Assembly (NCBI GenBank): GCA_018389105.1
Contig: JACATO010000304.1
Span: forward strand, 3,038,001-3,102,000
DNA: 64,000 bases
From: Nautilus pompilius
Lineage: Eukaryota > Mollusca > Cephalopoda > Nautilida > Nautilidae
Direction of reading: 5' to 3'
Shown: piece by piece, positions 1 to 11,696 of the stretch
Layout of the letters: each line of letters starts with the position of its first letter
Numbering within the stretch: position 1 is the first letter of the stretch
Made by a program: the position numbers and the translations under genes
Notes under the pieces: generated by a model
Told to the model about the DNA's origin: nothing
Seen by the model: the letters and a program-made list of their open reading frames with translations, nothing else
Database searches by the model: none

Positions 1-1806
1 CATCAACACTCTGCTAAACACTGGTAATCGTTTGTGCCCTGGATATAATCGAGTATAAAAGTCGCAGGAAAGCTGCACATGGGTGACCAGTTCACAAGTT
101 TAGTAAGCTTAGGTTTTCTGACTGCCAATCGGTCGGTGTAACGATTGGTCCTATTCTTCAGACCTAGTTAAAATCTCAAAGAGGAACCACTGAACATTGA
201 CACCGCCACATTCCCCAAATAACGAGCGTATGTAATCCGTTTATCTAAAAGCTTGCTTCATCTTTAGCTTTCTACCTTTTCTGTTTTATAACATAAACAA
301 AGCCAACTACAAATATGTCAGACAGCCTTCTTTCGTGGAGCGATTTCATGACTAGAAGCTATTTTTTAACCATAAATTTCAGTTAACCATTTACTTATGC
401 AGGCTTGGGTTGCGTGTTTCTAAATACAATCCTGGAAGAATTCCAGGTTTTAGCAATAAGTTATTGTCCAAAAACATAAATATGCAGCCTAATAGAAGAA
501 ATTCAAGACTAGTAAATATGTATGTCTGAAAAAATTTTTGCACGCAACTGGTAAAAAGTTAGGCGAAATATATATGGAATTTTTGGGAATATAAATCTGT
601 CAGACATTTTCTTATCTTTGTTTGCCATTGACTGATGTTTTTAGTTTATTTCGTGTGCAATCGATAAAGTCCCTGTCGTTCCATCACTAATGTAATGTAT
701 GAGAAAATACTGCCCTGCGACCATCTGAGGCTTTTATCTGCTGAGTTTTCTGCTTTACACTGTAAAACGTTTATATGCGTTTACCTAGTTTGTTTAGATA
801 GTGGAAAGCTATGGTTGAATCCAAAGTATTCCAGAATGCAGTTAACAATGTCTGTTTGGTAAGCATCTCATTTATATCTGTCACGCTTTAATGGTTTGTA
901 AGTCAGCTCGAGTCAATCAACGCAACACTAATAAGTATTAGGGGTTTTTAAATGGTGACTGGAGTTGACACAACGCCTCACTGAAGCGGGGTATGGAATA
1001 CTTCCACAAAAGGTTTTAGATCTTCCCTATTAATTCAAATAAAAAATAATTGAGCAATTGAATACAAACTCACTTTATATTTCTTTAATACACAACTAAA
1101 GTATAATTATGTCATTTAGTGGGTTCCAATGTTATGTTAAGTGGATCACTAGTTACATGTTCCAGTACCGAACGTTTTTCACAGTTTAGACTAAGAAATC
1201 TCCCCAAATAATATTGCACGAGTTACACAAAGAAAGTTTATTTTAATTCATGCAAATATTGTTGTTTTCTTTTTTTATGTTTGCTATCACATTAATTGTT
1301 AAACATCACAATTATTTAATAACTTTAAGCAAAGATACAAAACTGGGTACACATATATTCGTACTTTAAAAAATGCTATATTGTCTATATGCTAAGCAGT
1401 ACAAACAGAGGGTTAATATTGTTGAAAATCCATGGCAACGCAGGCTATTGTTTGATTTCAGCAACTTTTAATAACGCGATAAAAGTTGCAGCAAGTCAAG
1501 ACATGGATGTCGCACTACGTACGTATTTAAGAACTGTATTGGTCTCAATTTTTAAATCTTTTTCTGTTTCGGACCAAGATGTAAAATGTTACGATATCAA
1601 TTCTTAGTTTTTTCTCTTATGAACGCGGATCTTTTATTATGTCCAGGTAGTCGATACGCTTACTTTCTCAAAGACTATTGCCGTATTATCGAGGACTTGT
1701 TACTCATCATACACTCTCTTATACTTATCTAGAATCTAAGATATTTTAAAGCCTGGGTTATTTTTTTTAAAAAAAATGAGTTAAAAGAAAATAACTGTCA
1801 TTGATC
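1..1806. other. No recognised feature, AT-rich
   Basis: I see no coding motif, RNA gene or element end in this stretch. The only sizeable open frame (1389-1607 +, 72 codons) is of a length expected by chance in AT-rich DNA and matches no family I know. Confidence 0.4.
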
Positions 1807-2268
1807 TTTTTTTCTTTTGTGTGGTGTTTGCGTGTGAAAGTTCGTGTATGCGTGTGTATCTCCGAGGAGAAGGGAATGGAGGGTGGTGGCCGAAGCCCGG
1901 TGTGGAGCGAGCTCCCGTTAAGGCCTAAAAGGCCGGGTTGAGGCGCCGAAGCACCTCGTCTAACTGGCCGCCGAGGCAGCCAGAGGTAGGGGCGCGAACA
2001 CCCCCCGTTAGAGTGACCGCTTCCCCAGCCAAAAACCAATCTTGGGAAAAGGGCCTCAGCTCGTCAAGTCCGGGAGCCGGTCTCGACGCACCTGACCTTC
2101 CCAGCCAGATAGGCAGGCCAGAGGCAAAAGGCGCCCCTCGCCTCCGCTCTTTTCGGGCAGAGGACTTTCCGTCTACAAAAGCCACTAAGCAGAGTACTCG
2201 CCTCCCCACCCCCATAAGGTTGACCCCAAGCGACCTCGCCCAAAGGGCGTGGTCCTTGTTCATCGATA
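1807..2268 (-). repeat. GC-rich retroposon-like unit 1, A-tailed
   Basis: This block is much richer in G+C than its surroundings and starts abruptly after a T-run (1807-1818, one interruption). Read on the minus strand, the T-run is a 3' A-rich tail, as expected for a retroposed sequence. It aligns imperfectly with the adjoining block 2282-2775: both share a GTGTGGTG...GTGTATG...CTCCG.AGAGAAGGGA segment at their low-coordinate end and a CTCTTTCG.GC.GAGG.CTTTCC segment inside. Overlapping open frames on both strands reflect high GC (few stops) and do not resemble a protein family. I do not recognise the family. Confidence 0.55.
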
Positions 2269-2775
2269 TTTTTTTTTTTTTGGAGGTGTGTGCAATTGTG
2301 TGGTGCGGTGGTGCGAAAGGTCGTGTATGTGTGGTCATCTCCGTAGAGAAGGGAGTGGGTATTGAGGTCGAAACCTAATGAAGTCCGAAAGACTCCTGCG
2401 AGGGACGGATGACGGTCCATAACCCTTGTGAAGGCCTTGCGCCAACACTATTGAAACTTGGGCGTCAATGCCCGCTTCAAAGAGCCGAAAGCCCTGACTC
2501 TCGTGAGGTGGGGCGATACCCAGCCGAAACCCTCGGGGAGGAAGCCTTGGCGTGTTCAGTCCGCGATACGGTCTTCAACAAACGCCTAACCTTTCTCGCC
2601 AGAAAGTTGGCAAAGGGAAAAAAGCATCCCCTGCCCCCACTCTTTCGAGCCGAGGTCTTTCCAACCAGTGTGGACCAAACACGGAGTACCGGACTCCGCT
2701 CTCCAGGGCCAGAATTCAAAGTGACCACCCCCAAAATGGGGGTGCCACTCGCCTGGTACTCCAAATGGAGAGCTA
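2269..2775 (-). repeat. GC-rich retroposon-like unit 2, A-tailed
   Basis: This is the second, diverged copy of the unit at 1807-2268, in the same orientation. It is bounded at its low-coordinate side by a 13-base T-run (2269-2281), which on the minus strand is a poly(A) tail, and returns to AT-rich sequence at about 2775. Two units that each carry their own A-tail suggest tandem or targeted retroposition, or a dimeric element, rather than simple segmental duplication. Open frames here are most likely GC artefacts. Confidence 0.55.
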
Positions 2776-5590
2776 GCAATTTATTCAATATATAACAACA
2801 AAAATATTGTATTAAAATCAGATGAGTAACAAGTGTCCATAAAAGTAGTACTGTATATTAATTAAATAACTAAATTGAAGGTCTGACCAATGTGGTACAA
2901 ATATCGACATATAAGTTTTCGTTTAAGCAATAATTTATTTTTAAAATTATATATTATGCTATCATATAGTTTAAAATATGCTTATTTTTACTTTGGTATC
3001 TACTTTCTTGCTTATTTATGTCTACAAAAAATTGTAGAGAATATAGAGCTTGATACTTCTGTAAGGACATTCATTCATCTTCAGTAAACAAAAAAAGTGC
3101 TATGAAGGAATAGAAGATAAACTGAAAAACATTTGTCAAAAATAATTAAGTATTGTTTGCAAAAAAGTGTTTATTTATTTTATAATGATAAATAAACTAC
3201 TGATTATCACAGCTATGCTTATGAAGCACATGGCTTACTAAAAGATCAGAAATTTAAAAACGAAGGATTTCAGTATTCTATGGTAAAGGTCTGACTGATA
3301 CATTTTCTGCACATTTACAAGTCTCTTCAGGTGTAGAAACTTTTGTCTGGTCTGTAACTTGACTGTCACTCCACCAACAGCACAGTATGTTTTTCTGTCA
3401 GGTATCCACTTGCATATCGAGATTTAATCTTTGACTCAACTCTATTTTATAGCCGGAAACTAATCTCTAACTATTTGTGTACCATAAAAGTTTACTTAAC
3501 GCTGACGAGTCTCCGTAGATACACTAATGACCAAAAACTATTGCACCTACTGAAATAATTCTACTTCCGCTTGTTTAAGGAGTCTTCTTGTGAATACTCT
3601 TATCTTGTTTCAAATCAACAAAAAACACGGCTAAAGATGGTAACCCTAAACCCCTCTTTGTCCACGATGTTTACTGTTCCTGTTCCACCATATCAGCCGG
3701 ATATCCGTTGTTAAATCCTGTGCAAATATTTATGCACGAACTAATAAACACGGAAAAGGTTTAAAAGTTTCTTTCAGCCCAAGAAAATGTCTTAAATGTT
3801 GCATATTATATCAAGACTGTTGTTTCCGTCTTCTATTATTTATGTATTGCTTTTGCTTAAATAATATTATTTAGTAAAGAAAAAATTACTGCAAGGAGTT
3901 CGTGTAATGACGCTTACCTCACTATCACCTTAAAGTTGCGTGTCGACAGGGTTACTACATTGAAGGTGTTTAGTACAGAGGCTTTATGAAGATCAAAACA
4001 AAGGTTAATTGACTTAATTGTGTTTAAAATGTGTTTGCACTGAAAACTAAATCTTCGTTCAAAAGCATTTCAAAGCTCTAATTCTGGCCACAACTGTATA
4101 TACGGGGCTGATGTTTGTGCAGCAGTAAAATGGCAGCAAGTTTTGTTAGTATCAAAATGCATGCTATAGATAGAAAAACAGTTATATTTATCCAGCTGTT
4201 TTAACTTTCATTACATTTTCTTCAGCACGTTTGAAACAAATGTTATCTTCATTATCAATTTTTTATGGATTACCTCATAATCATGGGATTTTAGATTTAG
4301 CAGCCTTTCTTTCTGTCGTTTGTTTTTTATGTAACTGATGACTCTCAGGAGCCATTATTCCATCATCGTATACAGATCCCAGCAATTTCGAGAGCTTATA
4401 AAGTATTTAGCTTTATACAAAACGCAATTATGACAAAAATCCGCCTGAAGAGAAACGAGATACGTACGCCATGAAAAACAACTTTAGGACATGACATTAA
4501 TTACTGGTTAAATCATAGCTAACCTGACTTGAATCCCTCTGCTGTTTGGAATAGATCACTGAACACCGATGGTACTTACAGTTTTGTGATTGCAATTTTT
4601 TATAAAAACAAAAACCATTTAGCATAAAAAGAAAGTAGTTACGGTATCTCGTTTACTTAGTTACGGTTTCTTCCCCCTGGAGACTTTGTAAAATAGCAAG
4701 TCTGTTTTGAAGCGGCTCCCTAAACGTATGGGTCAGCAGTGGACGAGCAGCACGGTTATGGATTGTTGGATCTCTGAAGTAAACTAGAGTGGTAAATAGG
4801 TTGTTATATTAGCATATTCTTAAGAGGAGCAAGGATGATATAAGCGCAATCATATTTTTCAATATTTAAGTTGTTCTGCACTATTATGAAATAAGTGAAA
4901 TTATCCATTATTTCATAATTATTCAAAATTAATTAAAGCTTGTGATGACTCGAGTGAGATGTTACGTTCGAGTTCCTTCTCGGATAAGCTGAACAGTAAT
5001 TGAAGTTTGCATCAGTCCGATTTTGAAGATAAGCCATAATGACGTTCTGTCTCTTTGTAACAACTAAAATGAATGGTATAGCTCGGCGTTTTAGATACCT
5101 GTAGTCTGACACCAATTTCAATTTTTAAATGCTATTTCTAAAGGAATAGCATGGTTTTTACAAGAACAATAACTCTTCCTTCTTTTTATTTGACTGTTGA
5201 CTTTTGTTCTACTATGTGACGTGTTTTCAAGAATTCTGTATATAAAGCTTTCAGTAAATCTTTCTGTTTAAAACTTACCGTCAAAAGATAATTTTGCTTA
5301 TTAACTCATACTGGTACCAGTCTTGTCAAGAGTTTGTAGGGAATTCAATTTTTGGTTAAAAATAATAATGCAAACTGGACTTAAACCGACTCTGGCGCCA
5401 GTCGCCTGAAAACATTTGTGAAAATTCAAATTAACCTTTATTTTTCTCTTTTAAAATTAATTCTTATGTTTTTTTATAATTAGTATAACTTTAGATCTAA
5501 AAGTAAGTTTAAATTCAGGAATTACTTTGTCCTCCGCTGTTCAATGGTTCCTCTCAGCGCTGAGCTTTTGCTCTGATTGGTGGATAATTG
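2776..5590. other. No recognised gene; one perfect hairpin
   Basis: AT-rich sequence without coding or element signatures. The only structure noted is a perfect 12-bp inverted repeat at 4883-4894 and 4908-4919 (ATTATGAAATAA and its complement) around a 13-nt loop. Confidence 0.4.
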
Positions 5591-5593
5591 AAT

Positions 5594-5618
5594 ATTATTA
5601 TTATTATTATTATTATTT
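5594..5618. repeat. (ATT)n microsatellite
   Basis: About eight uninterrupted ATT units. Confidence 0.9.
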
Positions 5619-6121
5619 GATATTCTTAAGTTGTTTTCAGAAAACTTGGCTTAGATTTTACAAATAAATTTTTCTTTAAGTAAATTCAAACCTTAAGAAA
5701 AGTTACAGCAGCAAAGTATCGATTTTGTTGGACCCTTCTATTATAAGTTTAGACACAATTTGCATAAATTAAAAAAAAAAACACACGAGAAGATTGATAT
5801 TTCGAAAAATTCATGCCACCATAAACAAATATGACATCGGTGTAAAGTAGCGGCCAGTGAGAAGAGAGCCGGCAAGAGTTAACGATCTCGTGTGACACTC
5901 CGCTAAACCCACCACCGTCTTGTTCATATCCTATCGATGAATTACTGGGTGGTGAAAGGCGAGTTTTCGAAAACATGAAATCGTTGCTTCGTCAGTGTGA
6001 CAAATGGGAAAACTTTTCGAACTTTCTGATTAAAATAAATTTGGTTTATGTGGCTGAAAATACTTTTAAATTTTTAAACTACAAACTAACAGATATTTCA
6101 ACAATATTAAAACAATGTATT

Positions 6122-6229
<108 letters not shown>

Positions 6230-9200
6230 GAAGTTAACAAAAGTAGTGAGACAAGAGCAGTAAGGAAAAATGAGAAACGCAAACCTGAAACGAAATAAAT
6301 ATCATTCTTTGTGGGAGAGATGTTAATAAGATAGCATCTGACCACATTAAAAGAAATTGTCATCTTATGTCCTGCATTGTGGCTGAACGTTTGCTATAAG
6401 TTATTTTACAGTGACCCACTTGGCGTGAACATAGCGCAAGTTTGCTAGAGTAACTAAAAGAAAGTGTTATCTTTAACACGTGGTCTTAAGTGTGATCGTT
6501 ACAGAAATCTACAGATTCCTCGTCGCTTATATACCAGTAAACAAAAAACACATATATTTGCTTGTTGATTTCATTAGTATTTTAGTTTTGACAGATTTCT
6601 TGGCCAAGTTACATAAATTTAAGAATTGTAAAGCTGAATGATTTTCAAAGCTCCTCCTCAGGGCAGTGTTTGTATAACCATGTCCGTTTTTCATTTCTTT
6701 TTTCTGAAAAAATAAACACCATCCCAAAATAGAGAGCAATCTGTAAGATCAAGAATTAAAATAAAGCAGTTTTTAGCGACCCTACATCTTTAACAGACTC
6801 AAGCAAACCTCACATAGTATGTCACTACCAAAACCGATAACTGTTGCCAACAATATAGATAACCGGGAATAAATAAGATTAATTACTTTTGATCAGATAA
6901 TTCGTGATCTCTTGAACAACGTTTAACTGTAGAAAGCTTAATAAAAATGAATTTATAGACCTACAGAAAAAAACACGGAATCTTTGTTATCATTCGATCT
7001 CCAGGAATTCCCCTTCCGTCAATCTCCACTACACCAATATATCCGTATAATGACAAAATGCCAACCTGAACACCGGTACTCACGTCATTAAACATGAATG
7101 ATTGGCAAAGGTTCATAATCAACTTTGGAAAAAAGGCAGAAATATATATAAAAATTGCAATTTAAAATATGGTCTTGGTTTTACAATGAAAGAGGGATTC
7201 GGATATTTTACCGCTTTAAAATTGTTAGGGATCTTTTCTGTGAAGTCTCGATAGAAAAAATGACTTGTTTGTGGTTTGATTTTTATCTAATTTAAAATGT
7301 TGGCACACTTTTTAATAGGTGGTAATTAGATATATGGTGCAAACGTAATCAAAACATTTTTAAAACAGCAACAGAATGGGTTTATTTGTTTGTCAGACGT
7401 GAAGATAATACTGTAAACGCAAATTATTCTTAGACTCGGGGAAAGGATTGAAAAGGAAAAGTGTAGAAATTATCTTAAAATTTTCTTTCTTCAGCTTAAT
7501 TATTTATTATTGATCGCATACAACAATGGGTACATTTAAATCAGAACCATCCCCGTCGTTATCTTCTCCCTTTATGTGGTTAAGAAAGATGGTAGATCAC
7601 AGACTATCAGATTATAGCGAGCGGTTGGACTGAAAGACGGTTCACGAAGTGTACATTCGATATAACAAACATTTATTAACGCAATGCCTTCTTGCATACG
7701 GTTGAATTAACAGCAAACAAATTGTAAGAAACACTTTTTCGCCTTCCAGGTGTCACAAACATCTTGTTTGAAATAAAACCGGCCACGAAACTTTGTTAGA
7801 TTTTTTTATTACCAAAAGTTTTTAGTGCTGTTGACAACAGTAATCACAGCAGCTTCACTCTTCTCAAATGTTGTCACCGTCTCTAATATGGAATGACGCA
7901 AGTTACGCTATTATAGAATCATCTGAATCCTTATTTCCCAGAATAACAACTTTCATGCCCACAAGATTTATAGTCAGGGTAATTTCTGCGGCAGCATTTA
8001 CATATCCTTTGAATTAGCTTGAAATAGAGTTAAAAATCGTCTGTTTTTTAAAGATATTTGCTCAAAGATTAATTGGTCCATGCATCTGCACAAGTTGTGC
8101 TGTTAGTAAGTGTAATGAACCTTGTTCCAGGATATTACAAAAATTATCGGTGATTTATGACTGTATTCTCAAATTCTGAGTGGTCCAGACTTGACGCCGT
8201 TGAAAATGATTTGTGAATACGTTCTAACCTGACCACATCTTTTGTAGAATTGGAACAACTGTAAAACGTAAAATAACCTAAGGCGACAAAATTACGACAT
8301 TCTGGGATTCTAGGAAAGAAGAATAGAAAATTACATGATGGCAATTATTTATTTCTTCCATCATACAACATTTGTAAAATAGCTTGTGGATCCGTAGTAA
8401 GTTGTTATCGAAAATGCATAGATATAAAATGCATGATGTCGGATGCATCTTTAGTAATTTACATTGAACATGTCATTTAATATCCTGGAAAATCGATTGT
8501 GATAGTTAATGCCAATATCAAGTGTAATTTTCCTTTGTACAAATAATTTTCTCCCATCTCTTTATGCCCACACAAATTTCTAATGCGCATCTACCATATT
8601 TTCATCACTTCTGTCGGATTCAGTTACGAAATTATATCAGTTAAAGCAAGAGAATCGATTGAATTGTTTTGAAGATACTGCACCAATCAGATTTACGATG
8701 AGGTAGAGATTTATCTTCAGAGAATACTGATCTCGCAGCAAGAAAATAGTCTTCAAGGAAGAACAACGGAAGAATTAAGAATGTTTTCATAATTCCTGTT
8801 AGCTTTAAGATTATTTTCAGTTTCCTGAATACTGATTTTGTAGACTTACTATTGTTGCTTCAAACAAATGGCACATTTTATACGTAGACAACTTGTCTTT
8901 CCTTGGGGTAGCACTTCGAGAACGTTCACTACATCTCTTTCAACAACACTGTTGTGAACACAGTGCTTAGCAACAAGCTCGCCAACGACAGAGTGGTGTG
9001 TGCCAAGTTATCTCCCTGTGTCCGTGCAGAAGTCTTATCATTTTTCAACTATTTGTTCTGTAGACTGTTATGTGGCGTCTCTATGTTATACTTGTACACA
9101 GTGGCAGTTCACGCGCGAAACTTCGATCTTATACTGCATTTTTTCAAAGCTACAACAAAATTAATGCTTACTTCTTTGGCCAGTCAGTTGGTCCGTACAG

Positions 9201-9429
9201 TAATCTTCGGTCTTATGCATTTGTTTTAACTTAAAGATTTAAAGACAGCCACCAAGTATTTATTAACAAGCATGATTTTTAATTTTGCCCCAAAACATTA
9301 ATAATATCAAGAAAAATTAGTTAAACTACACTTGTTTTTTTTTGTTAATATTTTTACCATTGTTTTTAACGACTGAATGACATAGGTTCAAAGAATGTCT
9401 TGCATAACTAAATATTTTCCGAAGTGATG
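6230..9429. other. No recognised feature, AT-rich
   Basis: No protein motif, RNA gene or element terminus was found. The longest open frame (8954-9229 +) shows no family signature. Confidence 0.4.
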
Positions 9430-9745
9430 TGTTCCCCGCTTGCTATCGAATCCTGGGTCGCTTGTGTCCCAAATCGCCTTGAAATTAAAACACCATTGCG
9501 TAAAACAACGTGTATTGCAAGAAAAACCGAAATCCCCTGCTACCAGAAATGAGCCCTATTTATATAGCAATCAAAGGAACCAAACTCGCATTCTGATTGG
9601 TCGAGACTGTCAGCCAATGAGGTTGTTCCGTTCAGCTGTTCTGTAACCTTCCGGCATATTCTGGAATGTTCTTGTTATATATCGTTATTTAACGCGTTTT
9701 TATAAAAATACTTGAATTTTTGGGGGTAAATCGGTCCCCCTAACA
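9430..9745 (-). repeat. 3' LTR of the gypsy element
   Basis: On the minus strand the segment begins TGTTAGGGGGACC directly after a polypurine tract and ends CGGGGAACA, giving TGTT...AACA terminal inverted repeats and a 316-bp LTR of typical size. It contains a TATA box, two CCAAT boxes and a heat-shock-type element. The outer (9430) boundary rests only on the TG...CA rule, because no second LTR was found for comparison; it could be a few bases off. Confidence 0.75.
9554..9671 (-). promoter_or_regulatory. LTR promoter: HSE, two CCAAT boxes, TATA box
   Basis: Reading on the minus strand, a perfect three-unit heat-shock element GAAnnTTCnnGAA lies at 9671-9659, an inverted CCAAT at 9618-9614, a CCAAT at 9600-9596, and a TATATAA box at 9566-9560. 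This is the order expected of a U3 promoter, and transcription would start at about 9530. The motifs are seen directly; heat responsiveness is inferred. Confidence 0.55.
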
Positions 9746-9754
9746 CCTCCCCTT
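9746..9754 (-). other. Polypurine tract
   Basis: Minus-strand AAGGGGAGG lies immediately upstream of the LTR start TGTTA, the classic position for the plus-strand priming site of LTR retrotransposons. Confidence 0.8.
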
Positions 9755-9759
9755 GGAAG

Positions 9760-10451
9760 TGTTATGCGTAGGATTTCTTGCTCGGATTAACTTGAAGGTG
9801 TTGTACTCTCCTGCGTGGTCGAACCGTCCATCGCCGTGGTTGCAGAGTGCTTCTTAAATTTTCGTCGCTGTCAGATGGATGCTGTTCGGGTATTTTGAGA
9901 TCGAACGTCTCAAGGAGTATGTCCAACTGCATTGGTGCTTCAGTTGATGCTTCATGTTTATTGTTTCTCGAAAGGAGTTGATTTGCATGCCTGATCTACC
10001 TCTGCTTGCCAACCTGGACTTCATAAAGAACTGCACCCTTTTTTCTGATGATACAACCAGGCATCCATCTGTCCGATCCATAGTAGTTCCTTGCAAGAAC
10101 TCCCTCTCCTGGTTCATAACTTAGACGTTTGGCTCCATGTCGCCGATTGAATTGAGACTCCATTCTGCTGTTCTGGCGATCCGCAACTTCAGTCTGTGGC
10201 TTCATGCAGTCCAATGTATTCCTTGGTCTTCTTCCAAACATGCATTCACTTGGTGAGCGTCCTTCGGGCACATTTGGGTTTGGTGTTGTCAGGTAGGCCA
10301 TCAAAAACTTCGGCAGCGTCTTGACCGGTGGTCCCTCCCCTTTTTATTTCAGGAGTGCACGCTTGAAAGTGTCGATGAAGCGTTCGGCCTTCCAGTTTGA
10401 CTGTGGGTGGTATGGTGGCGATGTGATGTGTTTTACTGCGCCTTCTTCACA
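9760..10451 (-). pseudogene. Gypsy integrase C-terminal part, broken
   Basis: This is the continuation of the integrase past a frame break at about 10,452. The third catalytic acidic residue lies in a short SNWKAERF motif near 10,370-10,390, equivalent to the SNGxAER motif of gypsy integrases. An in-frame TAA at 10,344-10,346 follows. The next open frame (10,304-9996) holds the C-terminal RNA/DNA-binding part, including LARNYYGSDRWMPG and VLYEVQVG, typical of gypsy integrase tails. Another stop precedes the final proline/arginine-rich segment, which runs to the polypurine tract. The product is not translatable as one chain. Confidence 0.85.
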
Positions 10452-11654
10452 TCAACCTCGGAAGACCGATCCAGTGAACTGCGTGCCGTTGTCCGTGATG
10501 GTTGTCTTCGGCAACCCGAAGGTACTGCAGAGTTCATCCAGTTTCGATACCGTCGCTTCACTCGTTGCATGTCGCATAGGATGGACTTCCGGCCACTTGG
10601 TGTATGAATCGACCACAATCAGGTAACTGGTGCCATCAATAGGCCCGGCGAAGTCGATGTGAACCCGTTCCCATGGTTGGCTTGCTTGTGACCAGAACTG
10701 AAGTTCACATTTAACTCGATTCTTCTGCGACAGCATGCAGTTGTGACAGGCCTTGCAGTGACTTTCGAGGTCTCCGTCGATAAAAGGCCAGTATACATAA
10801 CTCCGAGCAATGGCCTTCATCCGGTTGATGTCAGGATGGCCGGAATGGAGTTGGCGGAGTACCCGTGGTCTCAGTGTTTCAGGAATGACCACGCGATCGC
10901 CAAACATGATGCATCTGACGATCGAGAGCGAAAAACATCGATGGTAGAACTGTTTGCTCTTGTTTTCTATTTTTCTCGGCCATGATGTCTGTAAGCACTG
11001 AATGATGCGTTGGAGGGTGTGGTCTCTTTTTGTCTCTTGCTCTATCTGCGTTGCTGTGACCGGTAGTGCTCGTATTGCATCGGATAGGATGCATCGAACG
11101 GTAATTTCCGCGATGACCGAGGCAACAACAACATCCTCATCCGGTGTTTGTTGGTTATTGATCAGTCGGGACAATGCATCAGCTTGTCCGAAAGTGGTTG
11201 TGGACCGGTATTGGATTTCGAAGTCGTAAGCCAAAAGCGTCGTTATCCAGCGTTGTACGCGATTCGCAGTGTAGACTGGAATTCCTCTCTTCGATCCGAA
11301 GACTGCTAGCAACGGCTTGTGGTCGGTCATCAGTGTAAACCTTCCGTAAAGCATCTTGTGGAATTTCTTGACGGCGAAGATCAGTGCAAGTGCTTCCTTC
11401 TCGATCTGACTGTAGTTACGTTCTATCACGGTCAGTGATCGCGCAGCGTGGGCAATAGCCTTTTCTGAACCATCAGGAAACAGGTGCGAAATGACTGCCC
11501 CGATCCCCGCATTCGATGCATCTGCTGCCACAACGATGGATTGAGATGGGTCGAAGTGGGTTAGGAGTATATCTGATTTCAAAAGTTCTTTCACTTGTTC
11601 AAAGGCTCTTTGACACTCGGAAGACCACAACCATTTTGCGTCTTTGGCCTGCAC
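10452..11654 (-). pseudogene. Gypsy RNase H and integrase N-terminal/core, partial pol frame
   Basis: The open frame of 400 codons contains RNase H, with catalytic acidic residues visible in VAADASNAG, IEKEALAL, TDHKPL and ADALSRL. The integrase follows: an HHCC zinc-binding domain (QLHSGHPD and CKACHNC) and the core with the first two catalytic aspartates in HIDFAGP and ITDNGTQF. The frame has no ATG start. It is separated from the upstream RT frame by one frame disruption near 11,745 and a small deletion with frame change near 11,650 that removes part of the RT-RNase H connection. It ends at a frame break at 10,452, inside the integrase core. It is seen as a piece of one original pol polyprotein, not a separate gene. 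Confidence 0.92.
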
Positions 11655-11696
11655 GAAGACGGTGAAGTGATGGTAAGAACGTGCTATAGTAGCTGA

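Noticed and set aside
1938-2378. Overlapping frames of 118-146 codons on both strands in the GC-rich block
   Set aside because: Long frames on both strands at once reflect high GC. The peptides are low in family-like features and the block looks like an A-tailed retroposon.
10321-11229. Plus-strand ORFs over the gypsy pol region
   Set aside because: They are antisense shadows of the RNase H/integrase frame and carry no motif.
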